From contig JAHZHG010000104.1 of assembly GCA_019420425.1 (NCBI GenBank), forward strand, positions 1 through 7,207: a DNA stretch of 7,207 nucleotides, in the 5' to 3' direction. The notes beneath the pieces were generated by a model, which did not search any database, had not been told where the DNA came from, and saw only the letters and a list, made by a program, of their open reading frames with translations. The translations under genes and the position numbers were made by a program. Origin of the DNA: Clostridiales bacterium (GTDB taxonomy: Bacteria; Bacillota; Clostridia; Lachnospirales; Lachnospiraceae). This document shows, in pieces, positions 1 through 6,500 of the stretch; the stretch's first letter is position 1; each line of letters opens with the position of its first letter.

Positions 1-3000
1 GGTTTACTATGATGTGCTGTACAACGTCCAGATCAGTGCAGATAAGGAAACCGGTCTGACGAACGGAGATGAAATAAAGCTTTCTGTTACCCCGTATGAC
101 GGTTCGATATACCTGAGCGACCTGGGGATGCGGTTTAACAGCGGGGAAATGACCGTAACCGCCGAAGGCCTGGCCGAGCCTGAGGAAGCTGATCTGATGG
201 ATATCCTGACCGTCAGCTTTTCCGGAATCTGCCCGGATGTGTATGTGGAGAGGACGCTGAACGAGGAAAGCCCGCTGTACGCTTTTGTCAGCCGGGATTC
301 CTTCTATGCAATCCCGGACAGGATACATGCGGTTAACGGGGAGACTCTGGATATTACGCTGGAGTATGACAATACGGCTGCACTGAGAGCCGGCTATAAA
401 ATCACGAATAATCAGAAGAGCTACACGATAGACGGGCTGGATACGTATGATTACAGCCTGAACGCTGACGATACTGCATTCCAGGAGATCATAGAGCGGA
501 ATCAGCAGGAGCTGCCGTCGGTTCTTATGGATGAGGAGAGCGGCCTGCTGGATAGTCTGAGCGGCGGAAAGGGAATGATTCTCTGGAACGAAATGACCAT
601 CCGGCTGAATAAGCTTGTAAAATTCTATGCAGACAGGTCATACGGAGACTTTAACAGGACAGCGCTGGTCTTTGAGGTTTCCCTGCCGATAATGCAGCAG
701 AATGAGACGGTGGACAGCCATAGCGTATACACGGTTTCGTACTTTACCAATATTACGGAAAGCGCCGGCGGCACGCTGAACGTCGGTGAAGAAAAGAGGA
801 GCTATTTCTTCTATTCCATGGCCGATGTAGAGCAGGCGCTTGCGGAGATCCCGGACTCGATCAGCCGGGAGGAAGGCTCGGACTGTGTACGGACGGAGAC
901 GGCGGCCGAAGAAGCAGCCGCTGAACAGGAAACAGAAACCGGGGCTGAGACAGAAACCGAGGCCGAGACAGAAGCCGGGGCGAAAGTCCAGGAGGCCGAC
1001 GGCGCGGTCAGCGCAGCAGCCATCCCGGAGATCGATATCGAGGTGGCGGCAAACGCGGCGAAGATCATCGAGTATGAGGGACACCGGTACTACCGGTTTG
1101 ACGCGCCGACAACCTGGCAGAAGGCTGTGCAGATGTGCGAGCAGGCCGGCGGCTGGCTGGTTACGGTGAGCAGCTGGACGGAGCAGAGCATACTCCAGGA
1201 TCTGATTGCGGAGGGCGAGCTGGACGGCTACTGGATCGGTGCGACAGACGAAGAAATGGAAGGCTGCTGGAAGTGGGCAAACGGCGAGCCGTTTGTATAC
1301 GAGGGCTGGGATGGCAGCCAGCCCGATAACTATAATGGCGAGGAGAATTACGCCTTTATCAGCAAATCCTACGGCAGCCGCTGGAACGATTGTACGGCGG
1401 ATGTGGAAAATATCGGCTTCATTCTGGAGGTTGCCGCCGAGACGGATACGGCAGAAGAGTATCTGGCAGAGAACGGGACGCTGCTGTACCAGGGAAATAT
1501 GGAGCTGAAAGCGTGGTGTGCAGATGCCTACTACGGTGAGAATTGCTACGGTGTGCTGACCTATGATACGTCGAATAACGGCTGGAGCAAGCATAAATTA
1601 AACGGAAAATACGCAAGGCTGACGGGAACTACAGCGGTTTACAGTGAAGCGGCCAGCGGAGTCAGCATGGACTTTGCCGTATTCGGCGACGGAAAGCTGC
1701 TCTACCGTCAGCGGGCCATTACCAGGGAGACGGCTCCCCAGGCGCTGGACATCGATGTGAGCGGCGTGGATATACTGACGATTGTGACGGCAAACCAGGG
1801 AGAAACCAATGCGGGCCTGCTGCTGCTTGAACATGCGAAGCTGTATCCGGCAGAGGAAGCGGCAGAGACACAGACAGCAAGAACGAATGATCTGGTTTGG
1901 ATTGACAGCGGCAGCTGTGAAGAGGCGTGGGGCTTCTGGCAGGATGCCTACGGCATGCTTCATGACGGATATGTGCGTCTGGATGCGGGAGAGGACGGCT
2001 ACGTTGCCTGGAACCTGAACGGCGAATATACGACCTTCTCCGGCAAGCTTGTTTCCGGAAGACGCACAGGAGCCTATGTGGCAATGAAGGTAGAGATTTA
2101 CGGCGACGATGAGCTGCTGTTTTCCGCAGAAGATCTGAACAGGACGGCGGATCCGGTGGAATTCTCCGTGGATGTAACCGGAAAACGTGTGCTGAAGGTG
2201 GTTACCGACGACCCGGCGGAGGGCTATGACGCGTATCTCTATCTGTCTGACGACGTACTGACAAGGGCGGCAGAGGCCGCCGGGGACACCGAGGATGCCG
2301 GCAGTGTTGAGGCCGCCGGGGACGGGGAAGCAGCCGAGCCGCTCGCTGCTCTTGACGCAAAGGTGCTCAATCAGGTTTCGGCGATGGCAGATTACGGCGA
2401 TCACCAGTATTATCTGTTTGAGACAGCGACTACCTGGAGCAAGGCAGAGCAGTTCTGCCAGACGGTGGGCGGACACCTTGCCGCAATTACCACTCCGCTG
2501 GAGCAGAGGCGGATAGAGCTGCTGCTGAAGAAAGCGGTCGGCAGCAGCTACTGGATCGGCGGAAGCGACGAAAAAACGGAAGGGCTCTGGAGCTGGTCCT
2601 CCGGCGAGGAAATGGATTATACACGCTGGAGAAGCGGAGAACCGAGCAACTCTGACGCAGGGGATAATTTAACAGAAAACTATCTGGAAATTTACACGGA
2701 CGGAGATTGGAATGATAACAGCGCCAAGGCTGAACGGGGCTTCATCCTGGAGCTTTCCCACGACGCGGATACGGTCCGGAATTACAGGGAGCTGGCTGAA
2801 CTCAGCTGGCAGGAACGCCTGACCGGGTCGGACGGATACGAATACCATCAGGTGCTTGAGGACAAGCAGGGAAATGAACATATTTCCACCTATGCGCTGG
2901 ACGCATCCAATAACGCCTGGGCAACCTACGAGCTGAACGGAGAGTTTACCGAGCTTGGCGGCGTACTGAGCACTTACCGGGAGACGGATCAGAATGCCTG

Positions 3001-3604
3001 GATGAGCATTGGCTTTTTCGGCGACGGAAAGCTGCTCTACAGCAGAAACGGGATCAGCGGCAGGGCAGAGGCAGAGCCCTTCACCGTGGATGTGACCGGC
3101 GTAAAGACACTGACGATTAAGACGTTTAATACCGGAGAGCGCAGCTACGGCTGGCTGCTGCTGAACGAGGCCGTGCTGACCCTGGCGGAGACTCCGGCCG
3201 AGTGCGCGACAGTTACCCGCCTGAATGATCTGCAGCTGGTCAATTCCAATGATACGGAATTTAAATGGGGACTGTTTGAAGATACCTACGGAGAGCTGTA
3301 CGAGGATGCCTGGCGGTTCAACGCGTCGAATCAAGGCGCAGCAGTCTATCTGCTGGGCGGCGGCTACACAGAGCTTTCCCTGACGATCTGCGCGGGAGCG
3401 GATACAAAGAGCGAAGGTGTGGCTGCGGTAGAGATCTACGGGGATGACCGTCTGATTTACACACAGGAAGGCATGACCCGGGAAACTGCGGCGGCTTCCG
3501 TTACGCTGGATGTGACCGGCGTGAATATCCTGAAGGTAGCGACTGGATGTGCGGATGAGGTGTATGACAGCTGCATTTATCTGACGGGTGACAGCTTAAA
3601 GTAA
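1..3604 (+). CDS. Large lectin-like surface protein (5'-partial): beta-rich N-terminus, then tandem CTLD-NPCBM-NPCBM modules
   Basis: The 5' end is missing: the frame is open from base 2, and the GTG at 14 (residue 1 below) has no clear start context. Seen: residues ~1-145 form two beta-rich repeats, each closing in a Gly-Leu turn (52-53, 141-142); ~146-290 is another folded region; ~293-345 is an acidic Glu/Thr/Ala linker. CTLD1 spans ~353-473 (YWIG 406-409, QPD 436-438, WND 457-459, GFILE end) and is followed by NPCBM-like domains at ~496-612 and ~626-751. After a second linker come CTLD2 ~793-914 (YWIG 846-849, EPS 876-878, WND 899-901) and NPCBM-like domains at ~943-1057 and ~1071-1196. 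No catalytic domain is visible. Known: CTLD and NPCBM domains commonly bind carbohydrate, and QPD/EPN plus WND are calcium-site-2 residues in animal CTLDs. Inferred: an extracellular glycan- or mucin-binding protein, probably anchored by a lost N-terminal membrane segment. There is no LPXTG or C-terminal membrane helix; the protein ends directly after the last NPCBM-like domain. Confidence 0.85.
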   Translation, partial: VYYDVLYNVQISADKETGLTNGDEIKLSVTPYDGSIYLSDLGMRFNSGEMTVTAEGLAEPEEADLMDILTVSFSGICPDVYVERTLNEESPLYAFVSRDSFYAIPDRIHAVNGETLDITLEYDNTAALRAGYKITNNQKSYTIDGLDTYDYSLNADDTAFQEIIERNQQELPSVLMDEESGLLDSLSGGKGMILWNEMTIRLNKLVKFYADRSYGDFNRTALVFEVSLPIMQQNETVDSHSVYTVSYFTNITESAGGTLNVGEEKRSYFFYSMADVEQALAEIPDSISREEGSDCVRTETAAEEAAAEQETETGAETETEAETEAGAKVQEADGAVSAAAIPEIDIEVAANAAKIIEYEGHRYYRFDAPTTWQKAVQMCEQAGGWLVTVSSWTEQSILQDLIAEGELDGYWIGATDEEMEGCWKWANGEPFVYEGWDGSQPDNYNGEENYAFISKSYGSRWNDCTADVENIGFILEVAAETDTAEEYLAENGTLLYQGNMELKAWCADAYYGENCYGVLTYDTSNNGWSKHKLNGKYARLTGTTAVYSEAASGVSMDFAVFGDGKLLYRQRAITRETAPQALDIDVSGVDILTIVTANQGETNAGLLLLEHAKLYPAEEAAETQTARTNDLVWIDSGSCEEAWGFWQDAYGMLHDGYVRLDAGEDGYVAWNLNGEYTTFSGKLVSGRRTGAYVAMKVEIYGDDELLFSAEDLNRTADPVEFSVDVTGKRVLKVVTDDPAEGYDAYLYLSDDVLTRAAEAAGDTEDAGSVEAAGDGEAAEPLAALDAKVLNQVSAMADYGDHQYYLFETATTWSKAEQFCQTVGGHLAAITTPLEQRRIELLLKKAVGSSYWIGGSDEKTEGLWSWSSGEEMDYTRWRSGEPSNSDAGDNLTENYLEIYTDGDWNDNSAKAERGFILELSHDADTVRNYRELAELSWQERLTGSDGYEYHQVLEDKQGNEHISTYALDASNNAWATYELNGEFTELGGVLSTYRETDQNAWMSIGFFGDGKLLYSRNGISGRAEAEPFTVDVTGVKTLTIKTFNTGERSYGWLLLNEAVLTLAETPAECATVTRLNDLQLVNSNDTEFKWGLFEDTYGELYEDAWRFNASNQGAAVYLLGGGYTELSLTICAGADTKSEGVAAVEIYGDDRLIYTQEGMTRETAAASVTLDVTGVNILKVATGCADEVYDSCIYLTGDSLK
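929..982 (+). repeat. Three tandem 18-bp repeats in the acidic linker
   Basis: Three consecutive 18-bp units encode ETETGA, ETETEA and ETEAGA (residues 306-323 of the lectin-like protein). They differ by a few substitutions and keep the frame. They sit in a longer Glu/Ala/Thr-rich low-complexity stretch between the N-terminal region and the first CTLD. The likely role is a flexible, highly charged spacer holding the lectin modules away from the cell. Unit gain or loss would be frame-neutral. Confidence 0.85.
1070..3604 (+). repeat. Tandem in-gene duplication of a CTLD-NPCBM-NPCBM module (~1.3 kb period)
   Basis: Unit A is ~1070-2266 and unit B ~2390-3604, joined by a short Ala/Gly/Glu-rich linker. 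The order of domains is the same in both. Landmarks recur 440-445 residues apart: YWIG at 406 and 846, WND at 457 and 899, the SNN(G/A)W motif starting at 520 and 965, FGDGKLLY at 557 and 1002. The last of these is encoded by an identical 24-bp stretch (1682-1705 and 3017-3040). Overall divergence elsewhere is substantial, so the duplication is not brand new. Confidence 0.85.
2273..2323 (+). repeat. Pair of perfect 15-bp direct repeats in the inter-module linker
   Basis: The 15-bp sequence GAGGCCGCCGGGGAC occurs at 2273-2287 and again at 2309-2323, 36 bp apart and in the same frame (EAAGD both times). It lies in the linker between the second NPCBM-like domain and CTLD2. It could allow in-frame slippage of the linker; it may equally reflect codon bias in an Ala/Gly/Glu-rich segment. 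Confidence 0.75.
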
Positions 3605-3609
3605 AGAGG
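3603..3609 (+). promoter_or_regulatory. Ribosome binding site of the transporter, overlapping the lectin stop codon
   Basis: AAAGAGG begins inside the TAA stop of the upstream gene (3602-3604) and ends 10 nt before the ATG at 3620. Ribosomes finishing the lectin frame would terminate on this site, so translational coupling is plausible. Confidence 0.6.
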
Positions 3610-3619
3610 CAGACGCAGC

Positions 3620-4525
3620 ATGAAAAAAGCTTTGACTTATGGGATACTCGCTTCCCTGTTTTTCGCATTTACATTTTTATTCAACAGCAGCATGAACCTT
3701 TCCGGAGGATACTGGATGTGGGGAGCCTGCCTGCGCTTCTGGATCATGCTGCCCATCCTGCTGCTGCTCCTTTGGTGTATGCCCGGAGAGCATATCCGGC
3801 CGGTGCTTGCGGAAATCAGGCGCCGGCCCGGTACCTGGCTGCTGTGGAGTACGGTGGGCTTTGGGTTCTTTTATCTGCCCCTGTGTCTGGCCTCCGTGTT
3901 CGGGGAGTCCTGGCTGGTGGCCGCCTCCTGGCAGGTGACGATTGTGGCCGGGGTACTGCTTACCCCGCTCTTTGGCAAACGGATACCCGTCAGGAATCTG
4001 GCCATGTCTGTCGTTATCCTGGCAGGTATTGTAATCCTGCAGCTTCCCCATATGTCCTCCACGGATCCACGGGGGAAGTGCCTGGCCCTGATCCCCATCC
4101 TGGTGGCCGCCTTCAGCTATCCGCTGGGCAACCGGAAAATGATGCAGCATTGTCCGGAGCAGATCAACACCATCCAGCGGGTGTTCGGCATGACGCTGTG
4201 CAGTCTCCCGTTTTGGCTGATTACGGCCTGTGCGGCCTGGATCACCGGCGGGGCGCCCTCCAGGGGACAGATTGTACAGTCCGGCGTAGTCGCCCTGTTT
4301 TCCGGAGTGATTGCGACCATCCTGTTTTTCCGGGCAACGGATATGGTGAAATCTAATCCGCGGCAGCTGGCGCTGATCGAGGCGACCCAGTGTGGAGAGG
4401 TGATCTTCACCCTGATCGGAGGGATTCTGGTGCTCGGGGACAGCGTGCCCCGGGGAATGGGACTGCTGGGACTGGGGATGATTATTGCCGGCATGGTGTT
4501 GAACAGCCTGTTGACGGCCAAATGA
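3620..4525 (+). CDS. DMT-superfamily transporter, EmrE-type 'multidrug resistance efflux' family
   Basis: A 301-residue integral membrane protein with about ten hydrophobic helices (approx. 5-22, 32-54, 73-93, 98-118, 125-142, 154-172, 187-208, 218-238, 250-272, 278-298) joined by short loops, in the two-half arrangement of EamA/DMT carriers. Recognisable family features are the GESWLVAASWQVT stretch entering helix 4, the RxxGM-type segment before helix 7, and the ALIEATQCGEVIFTLIGG segment of helix 9 with buried Glu residues. The closest family I recognise is PF13536 (putative multidrug resistance efflux transporter). The substrate is unknown; drug efflux is only the family label, and export of a metabolite or amino acid is just as possible. 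The ATG start follows AAAGAGG, which overlaps the previous stop codon, with 10 nt spacing. The 15-bp gap to the lectin gene and the lack of a terminator suggest co-transcription. Confidence 0.85.
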   Translation: MKKALTYGILASLFFAFTFLFNSSMNLSGGYWMWGACLRFWIMLPILLLLLWCMPGEHIRPVLAEIRRRPGTWLLWSTVGFGFFYLPLCLASVFGESWLVAASWQVTIVAGVLLTPLFGKRIPVRNLAMSVVILAGIVILQLPHMSSTDPRGKCLALIPILVAAFSYPLGNRKMMQHCPEQINTIQRVFGMTLCSLPFWLITACAAWITGGAPSRGQIVQSGVVALFSGVIATILFFRATDMVKSNPRQLALIEATQCGEVIFTLIGGILVLGDSVPRGMGLLGLGMIIAGMVLNSLLTAK

Positions 4526-4528
4526 AAA

Positions 4529-4540
4529 TATTGCGCAATA
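4529..4540. promoter_or_regulatory. Perfect 12-bp palindrome upstream of the ilvE promoter (possible operator)
   Basis: TATTGCGCAATA is an exact inverted repeat with no spacer. It starts 4 nt after the transporter stop codon and ends 6 nt before the proposed -35 element of ilvE. The position suits binding by a dimeric regulator. It does not resemble the CodY consensus (AATTTTCWGAAAATT), and it lacks the loop and T-run of a terminator. The regulator, if any, is unknown. Confidence 0.45.
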
Positions 4541-4546
4541 AGGTAT

Positions 4547-4574
4547 TTGCAAAAGCTGTGTTTTGTGGTACATT
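4547..4574 (+). promoter_or_regulatory. Probable sigma-A promoter with extended -10 for ilvE-MBL operon
   Basis: TTGCAA (4547-4552) and TACATT (4569-4574) are separated by 16 bp. A TG dinucleotide at 4566-4567, one base before the -10 hexamer, makes an extended -10. Transcription would start near 4581, giving a leader of about 60 nt. Each hexamer is an imperfect match (4/6 at -35, 4-5/6 at -10), which the extended -10 would offset. The surrounding bases are clearly more AT-rich than the flanking genes. Confidence 0.6.
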
Positions 4575-4591
4575 AAAGGATAGAAAAAATA

Positions 4592-4615
4592 TAACTGTGA
4601 GATACTGAACAGTTA
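4592..4615 (+). promoter_or_regulatory. 7-bp perfect dyad in the ilvE leader
   Basis: TAACTGT (4592-4598) and ACAGTTA (4609-4615) are exact inverted repeats around a 10-nt loop. They lie in the predicted 5' UTR, ending 13 nt before the AGGAG Shine-Dalgarno sequence. It could be a small leader hairpin or a DNA operator just downstream of the transcription start. It has no T-run, so it is not an intrinsic terminator, and the leader is too short for a T-box. Confidence 0.4.
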
Positions 4616-4628
4616 CGAATATTTACTG

Positions 4629-4633
4629 AGGAG
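4629..4633 (+). promoter_or_regulatory. Ribosome binding site that fixes the ilvE start at 4644
   Basis: AGGAG lies 10 nt before the ATG at 4644. An in-frame GTG at 4635 would be only 1 nt from this site, too close to use, so the ATG is chosen and the protein is 340 residues rather than 343. Confidence 0.8.
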
Positions 4634-4643
4634 AGTGACAGAA

Positions 4644-5666
4644 ATGAAAAAAGATATTGACTGGGGTAATCTGGGCTTTGGCTATATCCAGACGGATTAC
4701 CGCTACGTATCCAATTACAAAAACGGCGCCTGGGATGAGGGCGGTCTGACCACCGATGCCAATGTGGTAATAAATGAGTGCGCAGGCGTGCTTCAGTATG
4801 CCCAGACCTGTTTTGAGGGAATGAAGGCATATACCACAGAAAAGGGCGACATCGTTGTTTTCCGCCCGGATCTGAACGCAGAGCGTCTGGAAAGCAGCGC
4901 AAAGCGTCTGGAAATGCCGGTATTTCCAAAGGAGCGCTTCCTGGAGGCAATCGACCAGGTAGTATCCGCCAACAAGGATTTCGTTCCGCCCTACGGCTCA
5001 GGCGCAACTCTGTATCTGCGTCCGTATATGTTTGGCAGCGATGCGGTAATCGGAGTAAAGCCGTCCAATGAGTACCAGTTCCGCGTATTTGCCACGCCGG
5101 TAGGCCCGTATTTCAAGGGCGGGGTAAAGCCGCTGACCATCAAGGTGTCTGATTTCGACCGTGCCGCCCCACACGGGACGGGCCATGTAAAGGCTGGCCT
5201 GAACTACGCCATGAGCCTTCATGCCATCATGACGGCCCATGCGGAAGGATACGATGAGAACATGTATCTGGATGCAGCGACGCGAACCTATGTGGAGGAG
5301 ACAGGCGGAGCCAACTTCCTGTTTGTCACCAAGGACAATAAAGTCGTTACGCCGAAGTCGGACAGCATTCTGCCGTCCATCACCCGCCGCTCCCTGATGG
5401 TAGTCGCCAGGGAGTACCTGGGCCTGGAGGTAGAGGAGAGACCGGTAGCTAAGGAAGAACTGAAGGATTTTGCTGAGTGCGGCCTGTGCGGAACGGCGGC
5501 AGTCATCTCCCCGGTAGGAAAGATCGTGGATCACGGCACGGAAATCTGCCTGCCCAGCGGCATGTCGGATATGGGGCCGGTAACCAAGAAGCTGTATGAC
5601 ACACTGACAGGTATTCAGATGGGACGTATTGAGGGGCCAGAAGGATGGATACGGATAATCAAATAA
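4644..5666 (+). CDS. ilvE: Branched-chain amino acid aminotransferase (PLP fold type IV)
   Basis: A cytoplasmic PLP enzyme of 340 residues that transfers the amino group between leucine, isoleucine or valine and 2-oxoglutarate, the last step of their synthesis and the first of their breakdown. Motifs in order: CFEGMKAY (56-63), an Arg-rich RPDLNAERL segment, YLRPYMFG (Arg126), GPYFKGG, the PLP-binding lysine in HVKAGLNYAMSLHA (Lys183), EETGGANFLF with the cofactor-contacting Glu (Glu219 by alignment to E. coli Glu193), and CGTAAVISPVGKI. The length and motifs match the class that includes mitochondrial BCATs rather than E. coli IlvE. An oddity is a CxxC pair (Cys279, Cys282) just upstream of the place where human BCATs have their redox CxxC, where this protein has Ala and Ser. 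The gene has its own promoter and leader, and its 3' end overlaps the next gene by 22 bp. Confidence 0.95.
   Translation: MKKDIDWGNLGFGYIQTDYRYVSNYKNGAWDEGGLTTDANVVINECAGVLQYAQTCFEGMKAYTTEKGDIVVFRPDLNAERLESSAKRLEMPVFPKERFLEAIDQVVSANKDFVPPYGSGATLYLRPYMFGSDAVIGVKPSNEYQFRVFATPVGPYFKGGVKPLTIKVSDFDRAAPHGTGHVKAGLNYAMSLHAIMTAHAEGYDENMYLDAATRTYVEETGGANFLFVTKDNKVVTPKSDSILPSITRRSLMVVAREYLGLEVEERPVAKEELKDFAECGLCGTAAVISPVGKIVDHGTEICLPSGMSDMGPVTKKLYDTLTGIQMGRIEGPEGWIRIIK
5631..5636 (+). promoter_or_regulatory. Ribosome binding site of the MBL gene inside the ilvE coding region
   Basis: GAGGGG lies 8 nt before the ATG at 5645, within the last codons of ilvE. It supports this start and implies that translation of the second gene begins while ribosomes are still finishing the first. 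Confidence 0.7.
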
Positions 5667-6418
5667 AGATCACGTATATTAATCACAGCGGCTTTTCCGT
5701 AGAGACGAAAAGCTGCGTCATGGTGTTTGACTATTGGAAGGGAGAGCTTCCCCAGTGGCCGAAGGAGAAACCGCTTCTGGTATTCTCCAGCCACAAGCAT
5801 CAGGACCATTTTAACCCGGAAATTTTTACCATCTTTGCGGATTATGCGCATGTGCTCTATATCCTGTCTCCGGATATCCGCAAGGCGGTAAAGCAGATGT
5901 CGAAATTCGACGAGGCGCTTTCCGCCATGTACAAGGACGACAAAGAGCCGGAGAACATTGTCTATCCGGAAAAGAACGGCGAATGCAGCTACACGATCCC
6001 GGGAACAGACGGAGAGCAGGTCTGGGTAAAGACCTTAAACTCCACGGATATCGGCGTGGCATTCCTCGTCAAGTGCGACGGAAAGATGATCTTCCACTCG
6101 GGCGACCTGAACAACTGGTGCTGGGAGGACGATCCGCTTCTCCAGAAAAAGCAGATGGAGCAGGCATACAAGCGGGAAATCCACAAGCTGGTGGGGATTC
6201 CCATCGATGCGGCCTTCGTGCCCCTGGACCCCAGGCTGGGAGACAACTATCGGCTGGGCATGGATCTGTTCCTGGAGATGGTGGACGCCCGCAGGGTATT
6301 TCCGATGCACTTCTGGCAGAAATGCGAGACAGTTGCCGATTACTGGGAGTCACTTCCGGAGGAAAAACAGGCTGTACTGGTAAAAATAGACCGCCAGGGC
6401 AGCACATGGGAAATATAA
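5645..6418 (+). CDS. Metallo-beta-lactamase-fold metal-dependent hydrolase
   Basis: A 257-residue cytoplasmic protein with no signal peptide. Seen: the MBL motif HKHQDH (His50, His52, Asp54, His55) after a beta-strand ending in VFSS; a FHSGDLNNW segment with the bridging-metal Asp154; and a C-terminal PMHFWQ with His222. These are the usual ligands for a dinuclear (Zn, Mn or Fe) site. The position where many MBL enzymes carry the third site-1 His reads STDIGVAF (133-140), so that ligand is replaced or contributed elsewhere. Known: such short UlaG/YqgX-like MBL proteins hydrolyse varied esters, lactones and phosphodiesters, and the family alone does not give a substrate. It overlaps ilvE by 22 bp in another frame and ends just before a strong terminator, so it is the last gene of that transcript. 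A link to branched-chain amino acid metabolism is only a guess from position. Confidence 0.88.
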   Translation: MDTDNQIKITYINHSGFSVETKSCVMVFDYWKGELPQWPKEKPLLVFSSHKHQDHFNPEIFTIFADYAHVLYILSPDIRKAVKQMSKFDEALSAMYKDDKEPENIVYPEKNGECSYTIPGTDGEQVWVKTLNSTDIGVAFLVKCDGKMIFHSGDLNNWCWEDDPLLQKKQMEQAYKREIHKLVGIPIDAAFVPLDPRLGDNYRLGMDLFLEMVDARRVFPMHFWQKCETVADYWESLPEEKQAVLVKIDRQGSTWEI

Positions 6419-6432
6419 GCTTAGGACTGCAG

Positions 6433-6469
6433 CAGGGGGCATGGCGTTTCAGCCATGCCCCCTGTTTTT
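6433..6469 (+). terminator. Strong intrinsic terminator of the ilvE-MBL transcript
   Basis: A perfect 13-bp GC-rich stem (6433-6445 pairs with 6452-6464) closes a 6-nt loop and is followed by five T residues (6465-6469). It begins 15 nt after the MBL stop codon. Read on the other strand, the hairpin has no following T-run, so it serves mainly the + strand; it may still slow transcription arriving from the convergent DUF4317 gene. Confidence 0.93.
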
Positions 6470-6500
6470 GCGGGCGTTTAGCAGGCACAGTATAGCGGGA

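Noticed and set aside
1070..1432. CTLD as the variable target of a diversity-generating retroelement
   Set aside because: No reverse transcriptase or template repeat is present, and the CTLD is of the sugar-binding WND type, internal, and without an adenine-rich variable 3' end.
638..2476. Long - strand open frames (638-1594 and 1598-2476) opposite the lectin gene
   Set aside because: Their translations are Cys/Arg/His/Pro-rich and low in domain signal, as expected of the antisense of a GC-rich gene, and the + strand frame has clear domains throughout.
4529..4540. Palindrome after the transporter as a terminator
   Set aside because: It has no loop and no following T-run, and is only 12 bp in total.
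3677..4573. 298-codon - strand open frame opposite the transporter
   Set aside because: The product is Gln/His/Gly/Pro-rich with no recognisable family, and the + strand encodes a convincing ten-helix membrane protein.
4635..4643. GTG at 4635 as the ilvE start
   Set aside because: It is 1 nt from the AGGAG ribosome binding site; the ATG at 4644 has correct spacing.
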